Assembly: GCA_004352715.1 (NCBI GenBank)
Contig: SCFE01000066.1
Span: 510,276 to 574,275 of the forward strand
DNA from: Hofstenia miamia
Lineage: Eukaryota > Xenacoelomorpha > Acoela
Length of the DNA stretch: 64,000 nucleotides
Reading direction: 5' to 3'
Below the pieces are notes generated by a model. It saw only the letters and a list, made by a program, of their open reading frames with translations, was not told where the DNA came from and did not search any database. Of the stretch, positions 45,801-56,812 are shown in pieces (within the stretch, counting starts at the first letter, position 1; the number at the start of each line of letters is the position of its first letter). A program made the translations under genes and the position numbers.

Positions 45801-47090
45801 ATTAAGCAGGAATATTCGTTATAATTTGTCATTGCAATGCTCGGTAGCTTTTCCCATTGACCTGCAAAAAAAGAAGGGAAGTTCAACACAACATCACTCC
45901 AATTCACTGGTGGCTTACATAACCTGGAACAGAGGCGTTCTTGAGATAAATGAGATGAATCCGGGTAGAATGATTACTATCATCAAGTATTTCTGCATTC
46001 ATATAATAGTTGATGTTATAATCAATATACCAGTCATTTTTAAAAAAAACCTACGTCATGCATCAATTTCCATGTAAACACTACATTGTCAACATACTTG
46101 AAAAAATGAATTGCACACTCAAATATAGTAATATCTATTTAATAAGAACGTTGAGACTTAACCCATATACCGCGTTCTAAATGTTAAGGTTTTGAAAGAT
46201 TAGAAAATTTAATTTATTCATTATTAATGTAGATTCCTTAGCAATCCAATTTATATATGATACTTAGTACTTTCAGATTATTTCAATAAAACAAACCGGT
46301 TTCCTGTATCATAGCATTTTTTCCCGAAAAATAGTCGCACCACGAAGTGCTACTGAATTTGAATACAAAATAGATAAAACCGAAGAAACTGACTGTCATA
46401 TTAAAGTGACAACGAGAACTGAAGTTAAAATTATGAAATTTTTTTCAGAATTGAATACATTCTACTTCAATTAAGTGATGTAATTTTCACGAGGAAAAAA
46501 GAATTTAATATAACAAGAATGAGATATTATCAGAATATCCAATGTAAAAGAAAACAGGTAAGGCACATAGCTTTCTGATGCTTTAAGCACTGTGTGTCAG
46601 GATATCACAGGTATGACATATGGACTCTTTCATGGGATATAATTACAACGATATAGGGTACTATATTGAATGGTATCAGAAATTCATTATGCATATAGGA
46701 ATTTCGAACTTCTTTAAACTCCCATCTTTATAATTAATTTTTTAATTCACCAGCATTAGGTAAACCAAATGTATCCCTTAGCAAAGAGTTATGCCATTCA
46801 TCTGGAGAAGCTTTTCGAATTTTCGAAGTTGACTATACATTTTCTTCTCAATACTACTATATTAGTTTGAAATGATGTGAATACTTGATGGGGGATGTTC
46901 AACAATGCAGACTTTGCGATCCTCATTTTTCTTGAGTTAAATGAAATGTTCTCCACATACTTTTAGCGTTGCCATCGTAATGAATTCGTTTTAAAACCAT
47001 AATTTTTCTATTCCGGATCAGGTGGTAATGAAAATTTTGGAAAGTAAGTAATCCTAATGTTTGAGACAACCTTTAAACAGTTCTTCACGG
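42852..47090. other. AT-rich stretch, no gene recognised
   Basis: No domain-bearing frame. At 45157 a TATAGGGTGATCCAAAAATT sequence looks like one end of a mariner-type element, but its inverted partner is not found. The segment 43560-43920 is less AT-rich, with repeated GCCGC words, and has no open frame of note. Confidence 0.35.
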
Positions 47091-47691
47091 CAGTGGTGTA
47101 GTCCTAAAATTTTTCATAGTCTGTGTGTTCCCCCTCCCGCCAAATTATGCTAATGCAAAAAACGAAATATTGAAATATATAAACAAATGCAAATATTAAA
47201 ATAAAAAACCACCATATTGTCTTAACCACGCTCACTGGGATATGTTGCAGGGTTCGAAATATAGCTCCATAGAAATGAGGTGCTCTTTTCATTTTCCTTT
47301 GGATCTTTGTGAGCTCTGGTTTGCGTGTCATTTGCAGCATAATGGGAGCGAAGCCAAGGCTTTGCACATAACATTTCTACAAGCAGAATGATGGTCCGTT
47401 CAATTTAATGAACATCAGTGATGAAACAGTAGTTGTAAGTAGTCGGTTCCGTATGTTGGTCAATTTATTGAGCTGAATCCTCTTTCGCATTCATCATTGC
47501 TGCTTGCAATGAGCTTGGTGCAAATGTGTAACCTTTTCCTCAATTTTTTAAGAGGATTAGATACTGCATAAATTAGTAATTTGTAAAAACTTTATTTCAA
47601 TATTCAGAAATAGCAATGATCGCGTTCCCCCACTACATCGAAGTGTGGGAGCAGTGTTCCTCCGCGTTCCCCCTCCACTACATCACTCCTG
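47091..47691 (-). mobile_element. Internally deleted hAT element with transposase C-terminal remnant
   Basis: The left end CAGTGGTGTAGT (47091) and the reversed right end CAGGAGTGATGTAGT (47691) are imperfect inverted termini of the common 'CAGtGGtGTAG' hAT type. On the minus strand at about 47540-47410, SSNDECERGFSSIN and then, one frame over, LTNIRNRLLTTTVSSLMFIK with LNGP match the hAT dimerisation block ('CERGFS..N...T..RNRL....SLMFI.LNGP'). No target duplication is evident. A C-rich TIR-proximal repeat (GTTCCCCCTCC) occurs near both ends. Confidence 0.65.
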
Positions 47692-47979
47692 CGCGGGGGT
47701 TTGCAATATACTGTGCGCTTCTACACACTGCATGATAACGGTAAACTAATTGCGTTTGGTTACCAACATTGTTTTTGTTTACCCAATTACTTATAGTGTG
47801 CAGAACCTGAACCTATAATCAGTGTCGCATACAAAATAAACAAAAATATTTACTGTTGTTTAGCAAAATTTACGACAGCTTTAAAAATATTTAACATTAA
47901 TGTAAATTAATTTTGATTATTATTGAATTGTTGACAAATTTCTCAAATCACATGGCCTCATTTTTTGTCTATTAAATTT

Positions 47980-48420
47980 CTCTTGCCGGGCCGTCATTTA
48001 AGTAGGTCTTGGCTGCACACATCTCAACTCTTCATTTAGTTGTGAAACACATGACATACTTTCCCATCATCAATAGAAGACGTGTAATTTTTTTAAATCT
48101 TTCGTGTTTCAAAATTTGTGAGGGTTATGGTTGTAAACATTATGCTTCGCAGCTCCCCACACTTAATGTGAGGGAGGCACATCAGGGGAACGTGGTGGTC
48201 ACATTGCTTTAAAAATATGTCTTTCTCCAAAGACGTCTTTCAATGCAGGTAAATTATAGCGGTTTGCAGTATGCGCCGTTCCATGGTTTTGTGGAAAGTA
48301 TTTGCGGTGAAGCTCGTAATCCCTTCATTCTCCCTCATAGTCGTGATAAAAGGAAATAAATTACATGCATCAACGTGAACCTGAAGTAATCCTATACTGG
48401 TGGTCCAGTTCAAGTAAATA
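47980..48420 (-). pseudogene. Mariner/Tc-type transposase relic ('PPRSPD' family)
   Basis: On the minus strand, HGTAHTANRY (usually 'DGATAHTA') at about 48265-48290 is followed by MxPPRSPDVPPSH and VWGAAKHNVY at about 48130-48200. This is the catalytic end of mariner/Tc-like transposases with the 'WPPRSPDL.P.DFFLWG' motif. The second catalytic Asp is replaced by Asn and stops interrupt the frame. No terminal repeats were found. Confidence 0.6.
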
Positions 48421-48664
48421 ATGCAACAGCTTTAAAATGAACTAATCGGAACTTTTGATAAAACGATGTAATTCCTCTATATCTATTTTATCAAAATGAA
48501 GAAAAAATTTGAATTCGTTATTTTTATTTCAGTGGATTTATGAAAAGAAGCTTTAAATCAACTGTTGTAATGCGTACATCGACTTTAAATATGATTACAA
48601 GATCCAATGCTAAGGCATTAATTTTATCGTATGTCATTTACATATTGTTCTTTAATGTTGATTG

Positions 48665-48949
48665 ACTTTCGGTTGCCTTGCAAATAGCTACCATACGTCA
48701 ATCATTGTAATTGACAGAGGAACTAGTATTCAGAAAAATAACAGAAATGCTTAGATGGATAAATAGCGTCCGTCTCGTAAATTTGGCACAATCTCCCCAA
48801 ATTTTAATTATCAACTTTCGGTTGCCTTGCAAATAGCTACCATATGTCAATCATTGAACTAGTATTCAGAAAAATAACAGAAATGTTTAGATGGATAAAT
48901 AGCGTCCGTCTCGTAAATTTGGCACAATCTCCCCAAATTTTAATTATCA
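48665..48949 (+). repeat. Tandem duplication, units 149 and 136 bp
   Basis: The unit starting at 48665 (ACTTTCGGTTGCCTTGCAAA) repeats at 48814. The second unit lacks about 13 bases (TAATTGACAGAGG) and differs at a few sites. Non-coding. Confidence 0.85.
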
Positions 48950-49156
48950 TATTCGTTTCTCTTTCAATATCACTTTAATGTTATTCAATAAATTCTGTTC
49001 TTAGGGATTGTATGTTATGTGAGCATGGTGATTTTTGATTAATAATTGAAAGTTGTAGCATCACTAAGGGAGTACGTGGTGTGGATAATAAGTACCTGGA
49101 CTCGTATAGAAATAAATAATAAAATTATATGTTTAACAAACAATATATATATATAA

Positions 49157-49171
49157 CCTAACCCTAACCCC
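49157..49171. repeat. Short telomere-like CCTAACCCTAACCCC inside TA repeats
   Basis: Two and a half CCCTAA units are bracketed by ATATATATATA on the left and TATATATATATA on the right. It is too short to be an interstitial telomere with confidence. Confidence 0.4.
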
Positions 49172-49199
49172 TATATATATATATATAAGTTCTAAAATT

Positions 49200-51860
49200 T
49201 CGTTATTTTTCGACATAACTTCGTTGGTTCTCCGAACAATTTCTCCATCTTTTCACCATTATATTAAACCAATTTTAAAAAAATATCAAAGTCTTACTCT
49301 CTAAATGATTGGTCACAACCTTCATCAACTCCTCTTTTGTTTCAAAGTGCTGACCTTGGTAAATACTTCTTCAAGTCAGCAAATAGCGAAAAATCGCTTG
49401 GTGCCAAATCTGAGCTTTAGGGAGGTTGGGGCAATGTCTTTAAGATGCATTTTGCAAGTTTGTTTGTTGTCAGATTTGCTGCGTGAATTGGAGCGTTGTA
49501 ATGCAGCTAATATAGCTCTGCTCCTCGTGGCTTTCTTTTCAAACTTCTTACTTTTTCAATAAGACAGCAGTAGTACTTACTCAGCATTGATTGTTCCACT
49601 TGTAAATTCAATTTTTATTATTCCAAATTTAATCCAAAACACCCTCAACATTAAATTTTTTGGATGTTTTGTTCCTCTTCGAAGCATTTTTGTTGTCTTT
49701 TTACTAGGCAATTTCCACTCCAGAGACTCTCTCTTAGATGATGAAATATAAAGACTTACTGGTATTTCATCTTGAGTGATAATATTGTCTAAAAACTTTT
49801 CTCCCAGTTCTTCAAACATCTCCAAGATCTACACGCCATCATTCTTTTGTTTTTCTAATTCCTAAATCAGCCACATTTTCTGCATTTTTATTTCCTAAAT
49901 CAGCCACATGTTCTGCATTGTTTTCTCGCAAACATTAAGTTTAATTGCAAGCTCTCTTTGGGTTATTTTTCGTTCTTTTACGATTTTTGCAAGAGTTTCT
50001 TTTTTTCCTTCATTGATTTCAACAGGTCTCCCCCTTTCTCTGCATAAAAACACACTTTCTTCCAAATTTAAGTTCATTAATCTAAGCATATATTATCGAC
50101 TTGCTTGGGCATCACTTTTATACACATCTTGCAGTTCTTTAATAATTTGTTATCTCTGTTCTCTTGATAAGCTTCTAAATTCTTTTGGATGATACATTTT
50201 ACAAATAAGCGCCACGTGATAGTAAATAAAAAGTTATTTATTAAAACTAATTTTATTTATTTTATCTTTATATATATATATATATATATAATTGGAGCAT
50301 CTTATCTTTTTTATTTCTATGCTAGTCCAGGTAATTTTTATCCACACCACGTATCTGTTTACAACTTGACCATGCCGTTCACGACGAAATTTGTCGATGG
50401 TGTATTGCACAATAGCTTGATATCTGTCACTGTCAATTGTTTCGCCAGTTACCGTTCTTTGTACTGAAAATTTTCCATCGTGTGTGTACGCTAACATCAA
50501 CATGGTGCCCTGGCCCCTAGGCGTCGTTTGATTGCTCTTGGTCTTGGCAAGTTTGTTTGTTGTCAGATTTGCTGCGTGAATTGGAGCGTTGTAATGCAGC
50601 TAATATAGCTCTGCTCCTCGTGGCTTTCTTTTCAAACTTCTTACTTTTTCAATAAGACAGCAGTAGTACTTACTCAGCATTGATTGTTCCACTTGTAAAT
50701 TCCATTTTTATTATTCCAAATTTCATCCAATACACGCTCAACATTAAATATTTTTGATGTTTTGTTCCTCTTCGAAGCATTTTTGTTGTCTTTTTACTAG
50801 GCAATTTCCACTCCAGAGACTCTCTCTTAGATGATGAAATATAAAGACTTACTGGTATTTCATCTTGAGTGATAATATTGTCTAAAAACTTTTCTCCCAG
50901 TTCTTCAAACATCTCCAAGATCTACACGCCATCATTCTTTTGTTTTTCTAATTCCTAAATCAGCCACATGTTCTGCATTGTTTTCTCGCAAACATTAAGT
51001 TTAATTGCAAGCTCTCTTTGGGTTATTTTTCGTTCTTTTACGATTTTTGCAAGAGTTTCTTTTTTTCCTTCATTGATTTCAACAGGTCTCCCCCTTTCTC
51101 TGCATAAAAACACACTTTCTTCCAAATTTAAGTTCATTAATCTAAGCATATATTATCGACTTGCTTGGGCATCACTTTTATACACATCTTGCAGTTCTTT
51201 AATAATTTGTTATCTCTGTTCTCTTGATAAGCTTCTAAATTCTTTTGGATGATACATTTTACAAATAAGCGCCACGTGATAGTAAATAAAAAGTTATTTA
51301 TTAAAACTAATTTTATTTATTTTATCTATATATATATATATATATATAAAATTGGAGCATCTTATCTTTTTTATTTCTATGCTAGTCCAGGTAATTTTTA
51401 TCCACACCACGTATCTGTTTACAACTTGACCATGCCGTTCACGACGAAATTTGTCGATGGTGTATTGCACAATAGCTTGATATCTGTCACTGTCAATTGT
51501 TTCGCCAGTTACCGTTCTTTGTACTGAAAATTTTCCATCGTGTGTGTACGCTAACATCAACATGGTGCCCTGGCCCCTAGGCGTCGTTTGATTGCTCTTG
51601 GTCTTTCATCATTTCTGGAGGTCCACTTCTTCTAGTCACGTCGCCAACTAAATGGGATGAATGGCACCCATGTTTCTTTAGTAATGACATACGTCTGCAC
51701 CACGCATTTACCCCTAATTCATTGAACAGGCACATATCTTCCTGACAGCATTGCAGCCGTTCTGCTCTGCTGTTAACGCATGCGGCAACCATATTCAGCA
51801 AATTTTCCGCATATTAAAATTTGACAGCATGGTTCTCACAGTGTCCTTCCCCATGCCTAT
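49200..51860 (-). mobile_element. Two mariner-like transposase relics in a 1.1-kb tandem duplication
   Basis: A unit at 49454-50546 is repeated directly at 50547 to about 51605 with few differences; a 33-base internal duplication at 49867-49900 is absent from copy 2. Each unit holds, on the minus strand, the N-terminal helix-turn-helix of a mariner-like transposase (KITQRELAIKLNVCEKTMQ) and its catalytic start (DNIITQDEIPVSLYISSSKR, first Asp). Copy 1 alone continues to SDLAPSDF (49388-49411), the final catalytic block. Each unit also holds a piece of a second mariner (MLMLAYTHDGKF, ETIDSDRYQ). Upstream, at 51801-51577, more of that second element is readable. Stops interrupt everything. Inverted copies of GTGGTGTGGATAA near 49075 and near 50340/51400 may be remnants of terminal repeats. 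Confidence 0.7.
50268..51348. repeat. Two (TA)n microsatellites (50268-50291 and 51326-51348)
   Basis: They occupy the same position in the two copies of the tandem duplication. They differ in length and flanking bases (TTTATA against CTATA), so the copies are distinguishable. Confidence 0.8.
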
Positions 51861-52154
51861 AAGATCAACCTTTCTTAAATTAGTGCTTGCAGCTTGACGT
51901 TGTTATCGCAATTGGATAATGGAGGTTAGCAAGAACTATGTCCCTTTTTTTGACAAAGTTTTCTGTTTGTATTTGTTAATCCAGACATAAAATGTGGACA
52001 AAGGAGCATCAGCAGGCCAAACATTTAGCAATTTTCTCTGAATTTACTTAGCAGTTATTCCATTATTGTAATCAATGTAGACGTAAAAGTGCAAGCTGAA
52101 TTGGAGAATTTCATTTCAGCGCGACACATCTAATATATGTCAATTTTAATCAAT

Positions 52155-53076
52155 ATAATAATAATAATAATAATATGTATTTATAGACCGCTACATACAA
52201 ATTTGCTTCATAGCGGTAACAAAAATAAAATAGTTAAGAGAATGCAAGCAGAAAAAGATGAGCCGTTAACCTCGCTTTAAGTACAGTTATGGTGGGAGAC
52301 ATCTTAACATTAAGAGGTAGATCATTCCATACCTTAGGACCTGCAACTGATAACTCACGTGAAGAGTTGGACGAACTAACAAGTGGAACATTTAACCTAA
52401 GTTGATCACTAGATCTAAGTTTACGACCATTATCACAAAATTCAAAAAGTTGCGAAATGTAACTCGGTGCAAGACTGTGCAAAGCTTTCCATACTATGAG
52501 AGAAATTTTGTAAACAATGCGATATTGAACAGGAAGTCAATGTAGAGCCTGCAAAATAGGGGTAATATGTTCTCGTGGACCAATATTCATTGTAAAGCGA
52601 ACAGCAAAATTCTGTAACAATTGCAACTTATGGAGAAGAGTAGTAGGAATACCAAACAAGAGTAAATTGTATGCATCAATATAAGATGTGACAAACGCAC
52701 TGACAAGACGCTTAGATGTATTAACATCTAAATAATGGCGAATTTGCCAGAGGCATCGAAGTGCAACCATACCAGAATGGCACAATTTCACCACTGCTTC
52801 ACGGTTGGGAGAGAGTCTAGTCAAAAATGAACCCAAGGTTTCTGGCAGCATTGGAAGGAGTAAGAAAAGTATCTCCAACATAGATATCAAGAGAAGGAGA
52901 AGAACCACGAACAAAAGTGACAACCAAACCATCAGATTTGCCATCATTTAATACCATGTTGTTTGAAGCATACCAATTGCGTATATCTGTAATACACTTC
53001 TGTAGACGGGTGACAGAGCTATCATCAGCGTTATGCATAGCAACATAGAGTTGAACATCATCAGCAATCCATAATT
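52155..53076 (-). mobile_element. 5'-truncated CR1-like non-LTR retrotransposon
   Basis: On the minus strand the sequence begins at the RT catalytic box (IADDVQLY, ADD at about 53058-53066). It runs through NWYASNNMVLNDGKSD, LGFIFD (LGV strand), a thumb with CLWQIRHYLDV, FVTSYIDAYNLLLFGIP and LQLLQNFAVRF. It ends in the typical CR1 tail LAPSYISQLFE..RELSVAGPKVWNDLP near 52480-52240. The 3' UTR carries GTAGCGGTCTATAAATA and ends in an ATT-triplet tail (52155-52175 on the plus strand), both usual for CR1-like elements. One or two frameshifts and a TAA/TGA break it. It is a dead 5'-truncated copy of about 0.9 kb. Confidence 0.85.
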
Positions 53077-55540
53077 ATTTTTTTATCTAAGCAATCACAT
53101 GCCTAAACGTTAATAAGACGACCGTATTGAAATATGCAACGTGCATGTACGCACAACATACCTATACTACACTGTATTATTATTATTATTTTTTATCAGA
53201 CAATTTAATATTTAAATATTTACTGATAATGAATCTCATAAGGTAGAACTTTCGTTAAGCTTACATGAAATTCAGTGATTTTTTGTGATTTATTGCTTTA
53301 AACGATACCTTTATAAACAGCACCGAAATTGCTTTCCATCAAACAGATATCACAATAGCGAACAATACTTCCGTCGCATTGGTTGTGATATTGAATTATA
53401 TCATTCACAAGTCATAACATACCAAGTAATTCATATTCCAATTTTCCAGCTTTTATGTAATATTTTACTAAAGGAGATAATGTTCGAAATTTACAGGTAA
53501 AAGTTAAAGTTACAGTCTTTTGGGATGGGGAGAAAATGTCGTCGTGCTGCCTCCTACTTAAAAATTTATATAATTGTTAAATACTTTAATAACTAAATCG
53601 AAATAAACGCGGCATTTAAAAATTAAAGCTGTTTATGTGCTTGCAGCGGCCATAGAAAAAATCGTGTTTTGTGTCGACGCCCTAAATCCCCACGCTCGTG
53701 TTTTTGCTAGGCTATTTTGGGCTCCACGGCCTCAGCACTCCTGAACATTCGAACAAGGCTAATCCGTGTCGGATTTAAGCTGTTGGGATTGAATGACACT
53801 GCTTGCACTCTTTCCTTCTTAAACACTCAGCTGCCCTTGAAAAAAATTCTAGCTTTCATCATATTCAGAGAAAATGCAGTAGAAAGGAATCGTTCACCTT
53901 AATCCCAGTGTATTTGCTCTTTACTTTTGTCGTGTTGAATAAATTTGTAGAGTACCTAGTTACCATTAACTTTTGTTTTTTTACAAATGAAGAATAAGAA
54001 TATCAACCAATAAATTAAAATGGCAATTATGTAAGCCTAATGATGTGAGGACTTTCTTCTTTGTTATCAACAAGACGATATTGTTTTGAAAGATTGAAGT
54101 ACTATATCTGATTTTTATCCTTTTTGGGCGAGGAAGGACAAACGTAAATTGTGATATTTTCGGCTATTGGAGTTATTCTCAACTTTGTTATAAATGTCAA
54201 CAAAACCACTTTATTCTTTAGAGTAACTTTTACATCATTTAGCAAACACAACACATTTGAATTAAATGTATGTAACTAAAAAATTATCATTATAGAAGTT
54301 ATCGTGAAAATATTTCCATAAACTTATCTGTAATGTAGTAGAACTCCTAAGATTTTTTGGTTAATCCCCAATGACTTTATATGTTTTCTATTAGGAACAT
54401 ATATTTATCAAAAATACAGCCAATAACTTCTCATCCACGTGAATTAACTATGTTCTTCGCATTTGTAATAGCTGAAGGTTAACTAAAACTATTCCGCAAA
54501 ATGCTCTAAAATATGCACCTTTAGCATCATCTGTTGGTTTCTTACAAGAAACACAATGTAATTGCTTAGTTGGAGCTATTATTTCATGATAGCAAAGCAA
54601 ATTTTGCAAAGGGTACAACGGGTAGAGGTTTATCTTAACACACTAACAACGAATATGTAGTTTACAGTGGTAGTTATAGAACTATGTTGTATTTCATCGA
54701 AAAAAATTTCTTAGAAATGTACTTAAGAGAATCAACATTTATTTGAAATACCTACATATTTGTGATTTACTGTATTTGTGCTGTTGTTTTAGATATGTGG
54801 CTAAATATCATATTATGTAAATGCAAATTAATTTTGGCCACCATTTTACATAAGTAGTAAGGAAGGTTCGTGACCCTATTCAAAATAGTAGTAAAAATTG
54901 AATATCAATGAAGGTACTACCCGATGTTGTAGCAATTCCATTATTCCGATGTTTTCATCCATTATCATTATGCAGTACATACATACGCCAAAACATGTTC
55001 GTATATATACATAAATATACGTTTAATCTTTAATTAACATTTCTTTCAACAGTGATTTAGTGAGTTATATTAATAGTAGTATAAATTTAAATTGAATATA
55101 AGTATGGTAAAAGTTTAGTGATTGCCTATTGCCAGATACTTCTAAACACGGATTCGCAACTGATACATTATGTAAAAATTATAGGTAGGTTGGAGGTAAA
55201 CATTGAAATATTATTCAATTTACAGGATTTCTAAAACGAATCAATGAACTATAAATAACTCTAATCAATGTTAAACTTGCATCGTTTTAACTTATTTTTG
55301 TGAAATTTTGGCTTTACTTTGCTATAGATGATCATTTTCGTGAATGACGAATCCTTTTAAGAAAGTCACTAAAACTTTTGTAAATCGCTTTTGGAAAATC
55401 AAATACCTGGCTTTCTGAGAGAAACGAAAGCGCATGAATGAGTTTGTTAGGACATTTTAAAAAGTTTGTAATAGCAAGAGAAATGATGAACTATACAAGT
55501 GTTCAATTTCTTGATTGTAGTTTTAATTTTCATCTTGCGG
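53077..55540. other. AT-rich stretch, no gene recognised
   Basis: Short frames at 53285-53500 and 53717-53997 show no domain. The part near 53520-53740 is less AT-rich with several CpG sites, without a recognisable feature. Confidence 0.35.
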
Positions 55541-56600
55541 GTAATCCTCCAATTTTTTTTTAAAGAACCTCCAATGACATATAATACAAAGCGCTCTTCT
55601 TTAGTTCACTACGATTTTTTTTCGGAAAAATCTAAGTAACAAGCCGAAATGCAATTAATAACGGAAAGCAATTCCGATCTTCTAAGAGTTTTAATCTTTG
55701 CCACTTAGCAGAATAAATCAGTCGTTTCACTGCAATTTCGTAATTCCCACCACTGCTGCATCCATATATTCCAAATTCTGATTCGAGCCTATCATTTAGA
55801 AATTGGCCTAGTAAAATAAATGGAGCACTTTTTTTAAGTGATATTTGTCAAAATCAACAAAACCGCTAAGACATACGTAGTGTTGCCCTGGTATCATACG
55901 ATAGCATTTCTTTTCTTCTCTTAGCATGTAAAAGCTTGGTATGTATTTCAGCAATTGATTTATTTAAGGATACTTCTGTTGTTGGAATTCGATTTCAGCC
56001 GGTTAGCGGGTTTCCAATAGTAAGTTATTTGAAGTTCCGCATTTTATCTACTCGAGCAATGAAATTTGCAGTATCTGTAAACCTGAATGTTTGAGAGCTG
56101 CAGTTGTTTTTTCATTGAGAATATCCATGACAAAAGAGACTCTTTGCTGTTCGTAAATTGATAAACTAATCACATCACAATTGATTACGTTCTTCTGTAA
56201 AATCGTTGGTTATTGTAATATTTTGGTTTGTTTTATAACCGCATTAAATTTCTTTGTCACATATTTAGTGGCAATATAAAGGTACTTTTTGAAAATTTCT
56301 TAGGTCATTGATTAATTTATAATACTCTCATTCTCCTTCCATAACAGAGATTGTATGCTCTTCTTGAACAGACATTTTCAACAGAGTATTCCACGAAGAC
56401 AAAGTGAAATATTCAATATTTGCGGGAAATGGCATACCTTGCAGAAAAACAATGTACTTCGTTAAAAATAATATACGTTTAATATTGTATTGTAACATTT
56501 ATCACCTAATGGATGTCGAATTTCATTCTTTGATAAACCTTCTGTACAGACTCTGTTGATGGAATTTTCCTTAGGATCACCCGCAAGTAAATATTTAAAT
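55541..56600 (-). pseudogene. Second P-element/THAP9-type transposase relic
   Basis: Minus-strand reading gives the same family landmarks as the relic at 6-8.7 kb, with different sequence. RVSFVMDILNEKTTAALKHSG (about 56090-56155) corresponds to the 'VklA.QvfSe.vaaaLk' block. DTANFIARVDKMRNFK (about 56020-56070) corresponds to 'T..FI.....WWNI'. LLGQFLNDRLESEFGIYG with GGNYE (about 55740-55810) corresponds to the 'LTGkf.sDpLErrFG.YRq..GGNYY' block, followed by AKWQRLKLL. Stops and shifts are frequent, and the THAP domain and front half are not recognisable. It lies just upstream of the GT31 gene. Confidence 0.6.
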
Positions 56601-56782
56601 GTTCAACCTTGTGTTATGGTGATTATGCAAAAGCCTAGCATTAAAAGTTTCGTTTTTAGAGGAAATTAGACACTGGTCAAGTACATTTTGTTATCATTGT
56701 TCTTATAAACCTTGTTTTGTCTTGTATCTCATTTGTTCGTTTTCACTTACATATTTTTATTTGTTCAATTTTGGTATTTTGA

Positions 56783-56793
56783 TGTTTATTTAG
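56783..56793 (+). promoter_or_regulatory. Splice acceptor-like site 20 bases before the GT31 ATG
   Basis: A T-rich tract ends ATGTTTATTTAG, with the AG at 56792-56793 and the ATG at 56813. Like the site before EIPR1 it would fit a 5'-UTR intron or spliced-leader addition. Confidence 0.45.
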
Positions 56794-56812
56794 ATTGCCT
56801 CGATTTATCCGT

